This document shows, one piece after another, positions 35,601 through 44,563 of a stretch of 64,000 nt of DNA (within the stretch, counting starts at the first letter, position 1; every line of letters starts with the position of its first letter). Origin of the DNA: Rhynchopus euleeides. Lineage: Eukaryota; Euglenozoa; Diplonemea; Diplonemida; Diplonemidae. The DNA lies in assembly GCA_963210315.1 (NCBI GenBank), contig OY723254.1, forward strand, positions 434,001-498,000, in the 5' to 3' direction. The translations under genes and the position numbers were made by a program. The notes beneath the pieces are model-generated. The model did no database searches. It was not told the origin of the DNA and saw nothing but the letters and a program-made list of their open reading frames with translations.

Positions 35601-36212
35601 CGGCCCCCAGTGGAGGTCTTGGGATCTCGGTTCTTTGGGCTCAGGGTTCCCCCTTCATAGGCCAGGTCACCACCCCGGCTATTTCGGCTCCATGTATAAG
35701 ACATTTCAGCACCGAGGTAGCCACCCCACCGCTGACTCTGTTCACCCCCCGCGCAGTGCAATGCGAGGGGATTAGCAGGGGCGCCACGTGCAGGCGTCAG
35801 GCGGCTTTAACCCCCTTAGCCCAAGTGAATGCCCAATCTCATGTGCCGTACACCCGACCCCACAGTCCGCCCCGATCGTCACCTCGTTCGGCATGTTGTC
35901 CTGCCGCCCGAGGGGCGACGACCCACCGCCCCCGCTTGAGCCGACGAACTTCAGGTAGCTCGTGTCGGTGCTCTCCGCCTTGCGGAACCGCATCCCGGGC
36001 AGCTCGTCACGCCACATCTGGAAAGCGCGTGTGAGGCGCGGGTCCCCGTCCTGAAGGAACTCGTTGGTGTCCACCATGTACGGCACGTCACACCCCTCCC
36101 ACAGGTACATCGCGTCCAGCCCACCGCCCTGCACCTCCGCCTCGCGCTCCACAGGCGCAGCCCTCACCCACCCCACTGCGAGGCAGAGCGCTGCTGCAAG
36201 GCACGCCCTCAT
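32685..36212 (-). CDS. Secreted astacin-family metalloprotease with lectin-like, CUB-like and three ShK-like modules; interrupted
   Basis: The left coding part is 36212-35816 and the right part 35044-32685; joining them (one copy of the 19-bp repeat kept) gives 918 residues in frame. A signal peptide (MRACLAAALCLAVGWVRA) leads into an astacin domain. Its zinc motif is HEIGHSLGL in the first part, continued as NHEQ in the second, so the HExxHxxGxxH pattern exists only in the joined product. The Met-turn is SLMHY. Then come an EGF-like Cys cluster, a LamG/concanavalin-like lectin domain (about residues 380-560), a CUB-like domain, and three six-Cys ShK-like repeats (each with WH..G and ending ACC.CGGG). 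Secretion and extracellular proteolysis are inferred from the family. A good AG acceptor ends at 36220, 8 nt before the ATG. See the separate entry for the interruption. Confidence 0.8.
35045..35834 (-). repeat. Interruption of the astacin gene bounded by exact 19-bp direct repeats
   Basis: ttagcccaagtgaatgccc (plus strand) occurs at 35045-35063 and at 35816-35834, encoding GHSLGL in the zinc site both times. The 752 nt between (35064-35815) contain stop codons in the coding frame and interrupt the protease exactly at its active site. No GT...AG pair can give the intact motif, whereas removing one repeat plus the spacer (771 nt) restores a perfect frame. I see no terminal inverted repeats, poly(A) tail or coding region. 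Candidates are a non-conventional intron of the euglenid kind, an insertion with a 19-bp target duplication, or a disrupted allele. A short ggggtcaaaccc word near 35,512 weakly resembles a pol III B box. Confidence 0.75.
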
Positions 36213-37264
36213 CGTGTCGCTGTGCTGCTGGTCTGAACGTGCGACGTGTCAAATCTGTAGGGCAGTGTGGTGTGTGGGAAGCAACAGGATCAACTCACCA
36301 CCCGCGCAAACCACCTGCCAACAGTGGCGCTGCTCTGAAGCGATCTGCCTCTCGCCACCGCAAACTGCGATACGGTACGGTGTGGCAAAGTGCGGTGGCA
36401 TGTGTCGCAAGTCTGCTCTGCATCATGCTGCGGCATTCGCGAATCAGGTCTTTGGAATAAGAAAAATGTGTTCTTCTCAGAGGAGCTAACCTCGACAGTA
36501 TGCGGCTTATTCAGAGTAAAGGTCATCATGCACACGCCTCCCGCACAACACCCCACTCACACGCAGAGCCTGAATTGGACCCTCCCACAACTATCAGCAC
36601 TGCGAAGGGGCAGAAGTCATGACTCAGACAGCAAGCAACTTTCGCGATGTGAGTTTGCCCCGAATACGCAGCACAAACACAGGCTCCGAATAGCAACAGG
36701 CCGGGGGTGGGTGTGCGTGGGGAGGCAGGGGGGGAGGGCAGCGTGGGGGTCCATCCGTCCTCCCAAGGCATCGGTTCGGACAGTGCCACCCCACAGCGGG
36801 AGAAGCGCCGCAGCGTGGGGTAATGTGGAACATGCGGAGACGAAGAGGCAAGACCGGGGGCACGGCTGGCAGTGCAGACACAACACACACGCACACATTC
36901 AGAGATGGCCACATCAGCTACCCTACCCTCGGCAAAGCTATATCAAGGAGAGGCGTGGAAGGCGCTGCTAAACTGCAGGAGATGCAGAGCAATGGCGGAG
37001 AGAGAGCAAGTTGTTTGAGGGTGCAGGGGGGAGGATGTCGCCATGTGGGTGGAGTGCATCGGCACGGAGACGCAGACGCAGAGCTGGTGGGGCGTGTGGG
37101 GGGGTGTTGCCGCCACCGCCACCGCCACCCCGGCCCGGAGGGCAGGCCGGGAGTGGATAGCTGAGAAGGCAAAAAGTCGCCGAAGGACAGGGGGGGGGGG
37201 GGGGTGGGGTGCTGTCTCACAGGCGAGACCCCCACCCTCTTTTCCGCCTCCAACCCCCTCCCCC
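36213..37264. other. Intergenic stretch, no gene seen
   Basis: About 1 kb between the SPO11 stop and the astacin start. Short open frames only. A G homopolymer (37,189-37,203) lies about 60 nt past the SPO11 stop. Confidence 0.5.
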
Positions 37265-38422
37265 TCAGAGGTAACGTCCCTGCACTATCTTGTCGTGCAG
37301 GAGAGACACGTTCTCAGGGGCACGGAAGGCGTTGTAGGCAGCTTGCAGCTCCACCTTGCAGCTCATGCCGTCCAGCTCGCCCCTCCATGCGGCTGGGACG
37401 GATGCAGCCTGCAGCTTAGCCAGCACAGACCTGTCGCGCCGCGTGAGTGGGAGGGACACGCCCCCCTTCGCTGCGACGTCAGCGGCATGGAGGCCCAGCC
37501 ACCTCACAGGCACGGTGTAGCGGTGTGTCTCCAAGCCCATGCCACGAGAGCCGTGCATATAGGTCATCAGGATCGCGACGCCACTCGGGTTGTAATCCAC
37601 CAGCCCCAGCACCGTGGGTGGGGAGGGGCGCTGCAGCAGCAGCCACACCGCGACACGCGTGTTGAGGTCGGGGAAGCCGCACCCTGTCACCAGGACACAG
37701 TCGATGTGCTCCCACACGCGCGCCTCGCACAGCTGCTGGAACACGCAGTCCTTCTCCACCACCAGCACATAGGGCGCCGTGCTGTCGATGCGCAAGCCAG
37801 GCGGCAGACACCCTGGGATAGCCAGGCCCTGCGGGCCTGCTCTGCGGCAGTCGAGCGGGGCACCGCCGCGCCACACAGCGTTGCCTGCTAGGAAGCCCCT
37901 GCTGCTGGTGGAGATGCCCATCGCGATGCGGCTGCACCCAAGCAGACACACGCAGTCCTGCAGCATGGTGTTCAGCTCGCGCTGCGATGCGAAGCTGTCG
38001 ACGAGGCAGTAGTAAATGTCGCGCTGTGTCGCGTGCTTTCCCTCAACGAGGAGGCGGTGGATGAAGGCCAGGAGTCGGACAAACTTTGCGAGCTTCGCAG
38101 GGCTGCGGCTGCCGATGGTGGCGGAGGCACGGCCCAGCCTGACGTGCCCTGTGCTGCCAACCCCAGCGTTGGATGCGGCACGCGACGCAACTTCAAACCC
38201 GCAGGCATTGCCGGCACCCGTGCGCCCCCCCTCCTCGACAAAGGAGGCGACGCAGTTCTCGATGCGCCGCGCCACCTCCGCCGCGTCGGTGAAGAGCTCG
38301 ACTGCCGCGAAGCGCTCGTTGTCCTCAAACTGCGAGGCATCCAGCCACGACATGCTCCCGTCATCCCCTGCACCCCACCCGCACAGCGCCTCGTCCTCCT
38401 CGGGGCGTGCAGCAGCAGGCAT
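37265..38422 (-). CDS. SPO11: SPO11-like meiotic recombinase (topoisomerase VI subunit A family)
   Basis: A single uninterrupted frame of 385 residues, the usual length for Spo11. The winged-helix 5Y-CAP segment is seen as HATQRDIYYCLVD, which carries the Tyr that attacks DNA in this family. The Toprim domain follows: VVEKDCVFQQL (metal-binding Glu), GCGFPDLNTR (the G.PD..TR signature) and LGLVDYNPSGVAIL. In the last motif the second acidic position is Asn (DxN instead of DxD); from memory some eukaryotic Spo11 proteins share this, so it need not mean loss of function. MHGSRGMGLETHRY and VRWLGL close the domain. It makes meiotic double-strand breaks in other eukaryotes, so its presence implies a sexual cycle. 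The ATG at 38422 is the first in frame. Confidence 0.9.
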   Translation of the reverse strand: MPAAARPEEDEALCGWGAGDDGSMSWLDASQFEDNERFAAVELFTDAAEVARRIENCVASFVEEGGRTGAGNACGFEVASRAASNAGVGSTGHVRLGRASATIGSRSPAKLAKFVRLLAFIHRLLVEGKHATQRDIYYCLVDSFASQRELNTMLQDCVCLLGCSRIAMGISTSSRGFLAGNAVWRGGAPLDCRRAGPQGLAIPGCLPPGLRIDSTAPYVLVVEKDCVFQQLCEARVWEHIDCVLVTGCGFPDLNTRVAVWLLLQRPSPPTVLGLVDYNPSGVAILMTYMHGSRGMGLETHRYTVPVRWLGLHAADVAAKGGVSLPLTRRDRSVLAKLQAASVPAAWRGELDGMSCKVELQAAYNAFRAPENVSLLHDKIVQGRYL

Positions 38423-39633
38423 GTGGGCAGGGGGTGGTGCGGGGTGGTAGGGTGGGGCGCACCACAGACCTACCGGGCACAGTCAAGACACGCGGGGGCC
38501 AGAGGCCTGCCGAGGAGACCGGGGTGGAATGGGGGTTTGATTGTCGAGTGTGAAGGCAAGGGCAAGTCTCCCTTCTCTGGGCGCAGCGACGCACAGCCAC
38601 CCGCCATGCGTGTAACCAGCAGAGCGAGGGTGTGTGGGGGGCGGAGGGGTGAATGGGGAGGGTCTGCCCGTAGCGCATTCCCCCGCAGCTGCCTGCTGTT
38701 GAGTGCGTTGCCTTCTCCGGACGGGGGGACGGGGGGGGGGGGGGACAACCCGCTCTAAGCAATCTCCGCAAACCCGGCCTGCAGCGGGCTGGGGATGAGG
38801 TCTCAAATCACGGCACGGGGCACCTCGCCACACCCCCCTCTGCTCGACTGTGCCAACACTGCCACGGCAGGAGCAAGAGAGGGGGGGGGCAACAGGCGCA
38901 CCTCAGAAGATGCCCGGGGCACGTATGGCCCGGCAATCTCGCTCGTCTTTTTTTCTCTTCCGAACCTTGCAGGCATGCGAGCATGCGACACAGCGCGGGG
39001 ATTGCACGAAAGATATCAATAAATGTCACATTCACCCCCCTGCCTTGATGAGAAACACCCTTCCTGCCCGGGGACCTCCCCCCAGTGTCGTTCAAATCGT
39101 TCAAAACTGATCGGATCACAAACAATGCGTCGCGGAACAAAAAAACACACACAAGCGAACCTTGGGGAGATAACTCGCCCTAACCCACACACCCCTGCTG
39201 GTGCGTGGTGTGGGGGAAAAGAGGGGGGGGGGGAGGGGTGCGTTGTTGCGATTTGTGGCAACAAGCGGCGCGCCCGCCCCGACCAGCCACACCCCCCTCC
39301 CCCCTCATCGTTTGATACACCGTGCATCGCACGGGATTCCGACCCGTCCCCACCCCACCCCAGCCGCCCCTCACACACAGCAATGTCTTTTACAGTGCAG
39401 GGGGACCTCCGATGCGAAACCTGTCACAAATCAGGGCTATCCGCAAACTCGCAAACCTTTTGCGGGTTTGAGTGATTCTCGGCATCGATAGCCACAGTCC
39501 TGACGTGAAAGGCGAACAGGGCAGTGGCATGCACAATGCCAGATGAACTCTTTGGGGGTAAGGTGGGCAACAACCGCCCTGACGGGGACAACCAGGGGGG
39601 CACGATGCTGCTGCCCAAAAGGCGTTCGCACCC
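38423..39633. other. Intergenic stretch, no gene seen
   Basis: About 1.2 kb rich in G homopolymers on the plus strand (for example near 38,727-38,742 and 39,224-39,233), which are C tracts in the transcription direction. No supported gene. Confidence 0.5.
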
Positions 39634-40191
39634 CTATGCAGCAGCAGCCCCTGCGGAGGGCTTTTCCTGTGGCGCGTCTGCCTCGTCCTCATCCTCGGGC
39701 TGCTCTTGGGTGCGCTGCTGCTGCTGCTGCTGCTCGGCACCGCCACCACCCTCTGCCGCACCCCCTGCCTTCGCAGCAGCGCGCTTCGGCAGCGAGGTTG
39801 TCAAGGGGGCGCCGTCGGGCGCCTTCTTCAGTTTCTGCAGCGGGATGGTGTACTCCTCGCCCAGCAGCTGGATGTTGGCAAACTCGGGGATGATGTCCGC
39901 AGGGAAGGACACCACCTCACCCACGGTGCCGACGGGGAAGGTGAGGGGCGCGTCCCCAAATGCGGTGAGCTCCTGCACCAGAGCCACCCGGTCGCCAACA
40001 TGAACATCAGGGAACTGCGACTTGTGCTCCACATAGAAGAACACCGCCACCACACTGAGGCCCACGAGGGCGAGGAACTGCAGGAAGTTGACGGTTGTGC
40101 CCTCCTCCCACGTGACGTACGGCTCCGGCTCAGCAGCTGCCTGCTGCTTCTTTGCCACCTTCCCCGCCCCCTTGCGGGCACGTGCGGGCAT
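39634..40191 (-). CDS. Small single-pass membrane protein of unknown function
   Basis: 185 residues. A basic N-terminus (MPARARKGAGKVAKKQQ) is followed at about residues 33-56 by one hydrophobic helix (FLQFLALVGLSVVAVFFYV). Next comes a compact, probably beta-rich domain (VHVGDRVALVQEL ... VGEVVSFP ... LLGEEYTIPLQKLKK), reminiscent of a small SH3-like barrel, and a low-complexity tail of Ala, Gln and Glu/Asp. The start is well supported: an excellent acceptor, ttcctacag, ends 2 nt before the ATG (AG ending at 40194). Placement in the ER or another endomembrane is a guess. I do not recognise the family. Confidence 0.75.
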   Translation of the reverse strand: MPARARKGAGKVAKKQQAAAEPEPYVTWEEGTTVNFLQFLALVGLSVVAVFFYVEHKSQFPDVHVGDRVALVQELTAFGDAPLTFPVGTVGEVVSFPADIIPEFANIQLLGEEYTIPLQKLKKAPDGAPLTTSLPKRAAAKAGGAAEGGGGAEQQQQQQRTQEQPEDEDEADAPQEKPSAGAAAA

Positions 40192-41790
40192 GGCTGTAGG
40201 AAAGCCTCACAACCTCCGTCGAGTCACAACCCGCAAAACTCGCCGCAATGTGTGTGTATTTTATGGGTGCGGCGAGTCTGGAGGGGGTGGTGGTGGTGAC
40301 GAGCCTGAAATAGGTCTGCGTTGGTGTGTCAAGGCACCACTGTGCACAACCTAACACTACATAGCCTACACTGAAACAGAAGTATTTTCATCCACATCTG
40401 TGTGTGGTGGGGCGGGGCAGGGCGCGGCGTGCCTTGTCTCAGATCCCTCCAGACGGGGGGAGCGCACCCCCCTACATAGGTCCATGCATCTTGAACTCAG
40501 GTGGCCAGGCGGTTCCAAATGCCTCCCCCCCCCCCCTCCTCCCGTTCTCCCTCTCCCCCCTTGTCCCTCTTGCAGCACACCCACTGAAGAGGCATCCGAC
40601 AAGGCGAAGGGGATCTACATCGAGAAGCCGAACACCCACAACCCCCCCCCCCACCCCCTTTAAAGTGTAGAACACGTCAGAGAGAGCGGCTCGCTTTTTG
40701 GTGCGGTCTCTGCACAAAAGTCAGACGAGAGTAAAACGCAACAGGGTCGTCTTTCCCCCCCCCCCCGCAGTCATAACAAGACACACACACGAGCCAAGCC
40801 TCCGCCCTCCCCCCCCCCCCCACAACCACTACGGCCACCCAGCCACCCCCCCAGCACTGCCGGGCCGTTGTGTGTCTCTTTCACGCACCCTGTGGACACC
40901 CCCGAATCTAAGTTTACGATGGGGATTTTCTGGTGGTGAGAGAGAGAGAGGGGGGGGGGAGAGGGGGGTGGGGGTGGGGGTGGGGAGAGCGCGTCAGCAC
41001 GCAACATCGTCTTCCGGCAGAGGGGCAGGGGGGGGGGGGGGGTGGTGGTGGTGGGGGGTGGGGGAAGGAAGAGATGTATGCTCCTTCGCACGGCGCTTCC
41101 CTCGATCATCTCAGTGGTGCATGCCATATCTAATGCACACAACATCAAGCAGGCACCACGCGTGGGGACGGCATGTTACGGCGCAAACGAAAAAAAACAG
41201 AGGGTGGGGGCAACCCCTCGGAACAACAAGGCTCCTCAAGTGTTACGCTTGCCTATTGGAAGCACGGAGTCTGGATGCGAATTACAAAGTAGCCATTCGC
41301 TGGAGCTAGACCTTGGCCCGATAATGGCAGGTCAGGGGTGGGGGGGTGGGTGTAACGGTGCAAAACTTCACAGTGGGAGATCGTCTCGGAGAACGCGGGG
41401 GACGAGGGTGGGGTGGGGGTGGGTGTACCGGTGTTCTGTTCTGCCCGAAACCTCCCTCCCCCCCTCCCCCCTGAGCAGCCCCCAAACCCACCATCTCCCT
41501 CCTCTCAGCAACGGCGCTTCCGCACCTCTCCCACGCCATCAATGCCGTCACTGCTGGTGGAGGTTGTGTGGGCATACGACAAATTGGAGCACTACCGACA
41601 CATGCAACCGAACACAAAAGGAATGGGTGAGGGAGAAATATGTCGGAGTGAAACACACATCCACATGTGGTCACATGGGTGGGGTCGGACCCCACCCATG
41701 TGACCACGTGACCACACCCACATCATGGGTTGGGGTCGGACCCCGTGCAGGGCTAACCCACCACAAAAAGTGACGGTCAACACACCCTTA
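40192..41790. other. Intergenic stretch with a large palindrome
   Basis: No gene is supported. It contains multiple long C and G homopolymers (near 40,527-40,536, 40,749-40,759, 40,809-40,821 and 41,027-41,042) and the hairpin at 41667-41707. Confidence 0.5.
41667..41707. repeat. Perfect 19-bp inverted repeat with 3-nt spacer
   Basis: gtggtcacatgggtggggt at 41667-41685 is exactly complementary to 41689-41707, with cgg between. The core ggggtcggacccc recurs about 45 bp to the right (near 41732-41744). It lies about 85 nt downstream of the oxidoreductase stop, so it could act in 3'-end formation or be a foldback remnant. Confidence 0.7.
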
Positions 41791-43892
41791 TCATACCTGT
41801 CCACCCCCTCCAGGAGCGTAACGTGCTGCCTCTGCCCGCTGCTGCTCCTCCAGATGCTTGAGGTACTGCGGCGGCACATAATAGCTCCCCTGTGTGTGCA
41901 ACGAGGTGAGTGTGTTATAAGCCCTAACTAAATTCAGAGCGGCATTGATTAGAATGGCAACCCTGTATGCGGCTGCGCTGCTCCCCCACTCTCCCCCAGT
42001 CGTCCTCCCATGCGGCATACCTTAGCGGGGAGGGCCGGGGCTGCTGGCTGGGCTGCCTGTGCCCCTGCAAGCTGCTGCTGGGGCTGGGCGGAGGGCACAC
42101 CATATGTCTGATACCGCCCTGTGGTGGGCACAGACACGGACACAGGGGCGGGGGGGGCAACATGCGCCTGGGGCTGGCGCGGCAGCGCCCCGGGCTGCGT
42201 GGGGTACGCCGGCGGGGGCGGGAAGGAGTACTGCTGCACCGGTGGCGGGGCGGGCGCGGCCTGGGGCTGCGGCTGCTGGTGCCTGGGGTGGGCTGCCTGC
42301 TGCGCAGGCATCTCCGGCGCCTGGTGCGCTGCAGGTGGGGCAGCCTCCACCGGAGCCGGGGCTGGCACCGCCGTGCCCTGGGCAAGGGGGGCCGGCACAG
42401 GCGCAGGCGCAGGCGGCGACGGCTGCGGCACAGGCGGCTGCTGCAGAGGCTGCTCCGCCCCCACGGCAGGCTCGGGTGCCGCGCTGCCCGCCTCCGCTGC
42501 GGGCTGCGCGGGCTCCGCTGTATCCGGCGCCCCTTCTGCCGCGGGCTCCTGTGGGCACAGCGGGGGTGTGGGCACACGGCACGCCGCCCCGCCCGGCAGG
42601 CATACCTCCGTCACCTCCTCCTTCGTCAGAGCCTCGGCAGGCAGCCAGCAGTGCACCCCGTTGTGCAGGACCCGCACGATGTCATCCTGCCGCTCCACGG
42701 CGTGGCAGAGCTGCCCTGTCGTCGCCATCACGACGTCTGTGCAAACAAGCTTGTCATGCGCCTTCAGCAGCACCTGCAGCTGCTCGGTGTCGGATGTGAC
42801 GCGGTACATCTCCTCCTGCTGCTTCTCCATCTTCTGCCTCCGGACGTGCAGCGGCTCCACGTTGATGACGAGCTTGCCCTGCACATGTCGCGACTCGATT
42901 GTATGCAATGCCTCCCTCACAAACTCCCACTTCCCGACCTCACCCACATGCTCCTTCAGCCGCCCCTCCGATGTCAGATGCATGACCGTATCCGCCAGGG
43001 CACGCAGCTCCTCCTTGTGATGCGCAGAGGTCAGCAGCCCGTTGAGCGACACATAGTGCACGGACACACCCCGCCCCACCATCTCTTGGGTGAATCGAAC
43101 CTGCCCGTTAGCGCTGCAGATGTGCCCGCCGTAGGCGAGGAGAGCGGCGTTGGTGGATGCGCTCTCAGAACTCACAGTGTCCAGCACGTAGTCCACACCC
43201 TTGCCGTTGGTGATGCGGGACACCTCCTCAGGGATGTCGTCCGATGTGTAGTCCAGCACGTGGTCTGCTCCTCTTTCGCGCACGTAGTCCGCGTTGTAGG
43301 AGCTGCACGACGTGATGACAGTCAGGCCTGCGGCCTTGCAGAGGTCGGCGGCGAAGCCGCCCACACCCCCTGCACCCCCCGTGATGTACACCGTGCGCCC
43401 CTTCTGCACACGCAGCTTGGTGTGCACGGCCAGGTGTGCTGCCCACCCTGCGGAGGGGAGGGACGCGGCTGTCACAAACGAGACAGAGGGCTGCATGATG
43501 AACAGGCGGTCGGTGTCGACAAGGGTGTATTCTGCGAGGGTGCCGTAAGGCTTGCCGCCGTCGCATGTGAAGTAGACCCGTGCACCGACGGGGAAGGGTG
43601 CCTGTGTGTCGGGCCCGATGGCGTGGATCACGCCTGCGCCGTCGAGGCCTGCTGCTGCGGGGAAGGGGATGCCTGCTTCCTTGATGCGGCGGACGTCGCT
43701 CATGTTCATGCCTGCCGCCATCACCTTCACACGCACCTGCCCCTCTGCGGGCTCGGGGATGGTGATGTTGTCTTTGGGGCTCAGGTCGTCGATCCCGCCC
43801 TGCGTCTCCATCACCCAGGCGCACATGCGCCCCTTCGGAAGGGCATCGCCCCGCCCCCCGCCCTTCGCCTCGGCACTCCCCTGCTGGCCCAT
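41791..43892 (-). CDS. Zeta-crystallin/quinone-oxidoreductase-like MDR protein with long Pro/Gln-rich extension
   Basis: Exons 43892-42606, 42548-42021 and 41889-41791, joined across GTATGC...AG introns of 57 and 131 nt, give 637 residues. Residues ~10-340 are a medium-chain dehydrogenase/reductase of the quinone oxidoreductase type: an N-terminal GroES-like fold (VKVMAAGMNMSDVRRI, ARVYFTCDGGKPYGTLAEY), then a Rossmann fold with TVYITGGAGGVGG for NADPH and GKGVDYVLDTV. It lacks the zinc-ligand pattern of alcohol dehydrogenases. After ~340 comes a charged region (QKMEKQQEEMYRVTSDTEQL), a small beta-rich segment (VRVLHNGVHCWLP) and about 200 residues of Pro/Ala/Gln, ending in YYVPPQYLKHLEEQQRAEAA. 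The last codons are CAG GTA TGA; since GTATGA could also be a donor, a further exon cannot be excluded. The leader has an acceptor-like ccccaccag about 20 nt before the ATG. Confidence 0.8.
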
Positions 43893-44473
43893 CGCACGCA
43901 GAGGCGGCACCGCCTGGTGGGGGTGGGGGTGGTAGTGGTGGTGGCTTCGTCACTTCCCCCAAGCGTTGGTCGGGTGGAGGCTACTAACAATCCGGCACAA
44001 TGTGAGGGGCCGAGGGTGGCAGTGCGATGGGGTGGTGGGGCTGGGGCTTGTCGCAGAATCGTCTGCTCTGCTCCACATGCGGCTCGCTTCAGTCCTGGCG
44101 GGCACGGAGGAGGGGATGGGCCTGTCTTATGACAGGCCGGGAGGAAGAGGGCGACCCCCTCCCACCCCGCCACCACACGGGAGAAGCATACGAAAAGCAA
44201 CATCATCAGGAAAGGGGGGGGCGCGGGGTGATCTTTGCTATGTTCGGCAACAGCTCCGTGTGGTAAGCCGAGCCCCTCCCTGGCGTTTCTTCCAACAAAA
44301 CAAAAACGCACCCCGGCTCTCTCACCCCCCCCCCCCCCCCCGCATCGCTGCGGTGACATAGCCAAGATCCCCCGATCCGCTCTCGCCCCTCCCTCCACAG
44401 CCAAACAACAAAAGATAACAAAAGTGTCACTTCAACTCTGCCGCTCTTTCTCTACTGTTGATACTTCGTTTGA
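43893..44473. other. Leader region and left flank of retroelement
   Basis: About 580 nt without a gene. It carries a C homopolymer near 44,327-44,341 and, next to the element end, the word aaaagtgtcac (44420-44430) also found beside the related repeat at 29,160. Confidence 0.45.
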
Positions 44474-44492
44474 TGCGTTGACGCTTCCACAC
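44474..44492 (+). repeat. Retroelement end motif, copy 1
   Basis: tgcgttgacgcttccacac, identical to 48893-48911 and 29209-29227. It lies about 70 nt beyond the RT/RNase H stop. Confidence 0.85.
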
Positions 44493-44563
44493 CCAGGACC
44501 CTCTTCCGGAGGGACGTGCTCGTGCACCGGTTGGTCATGTAATCATACGGTGCCGAGTGCGGG

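Noticed and set aside
39325-39360. Minus-strand tRNA from a T-arm-like acggg/tcggaat/cccgt
   Set aside because: No acceptor stem, anticodon arm or D-arm can be built around it.
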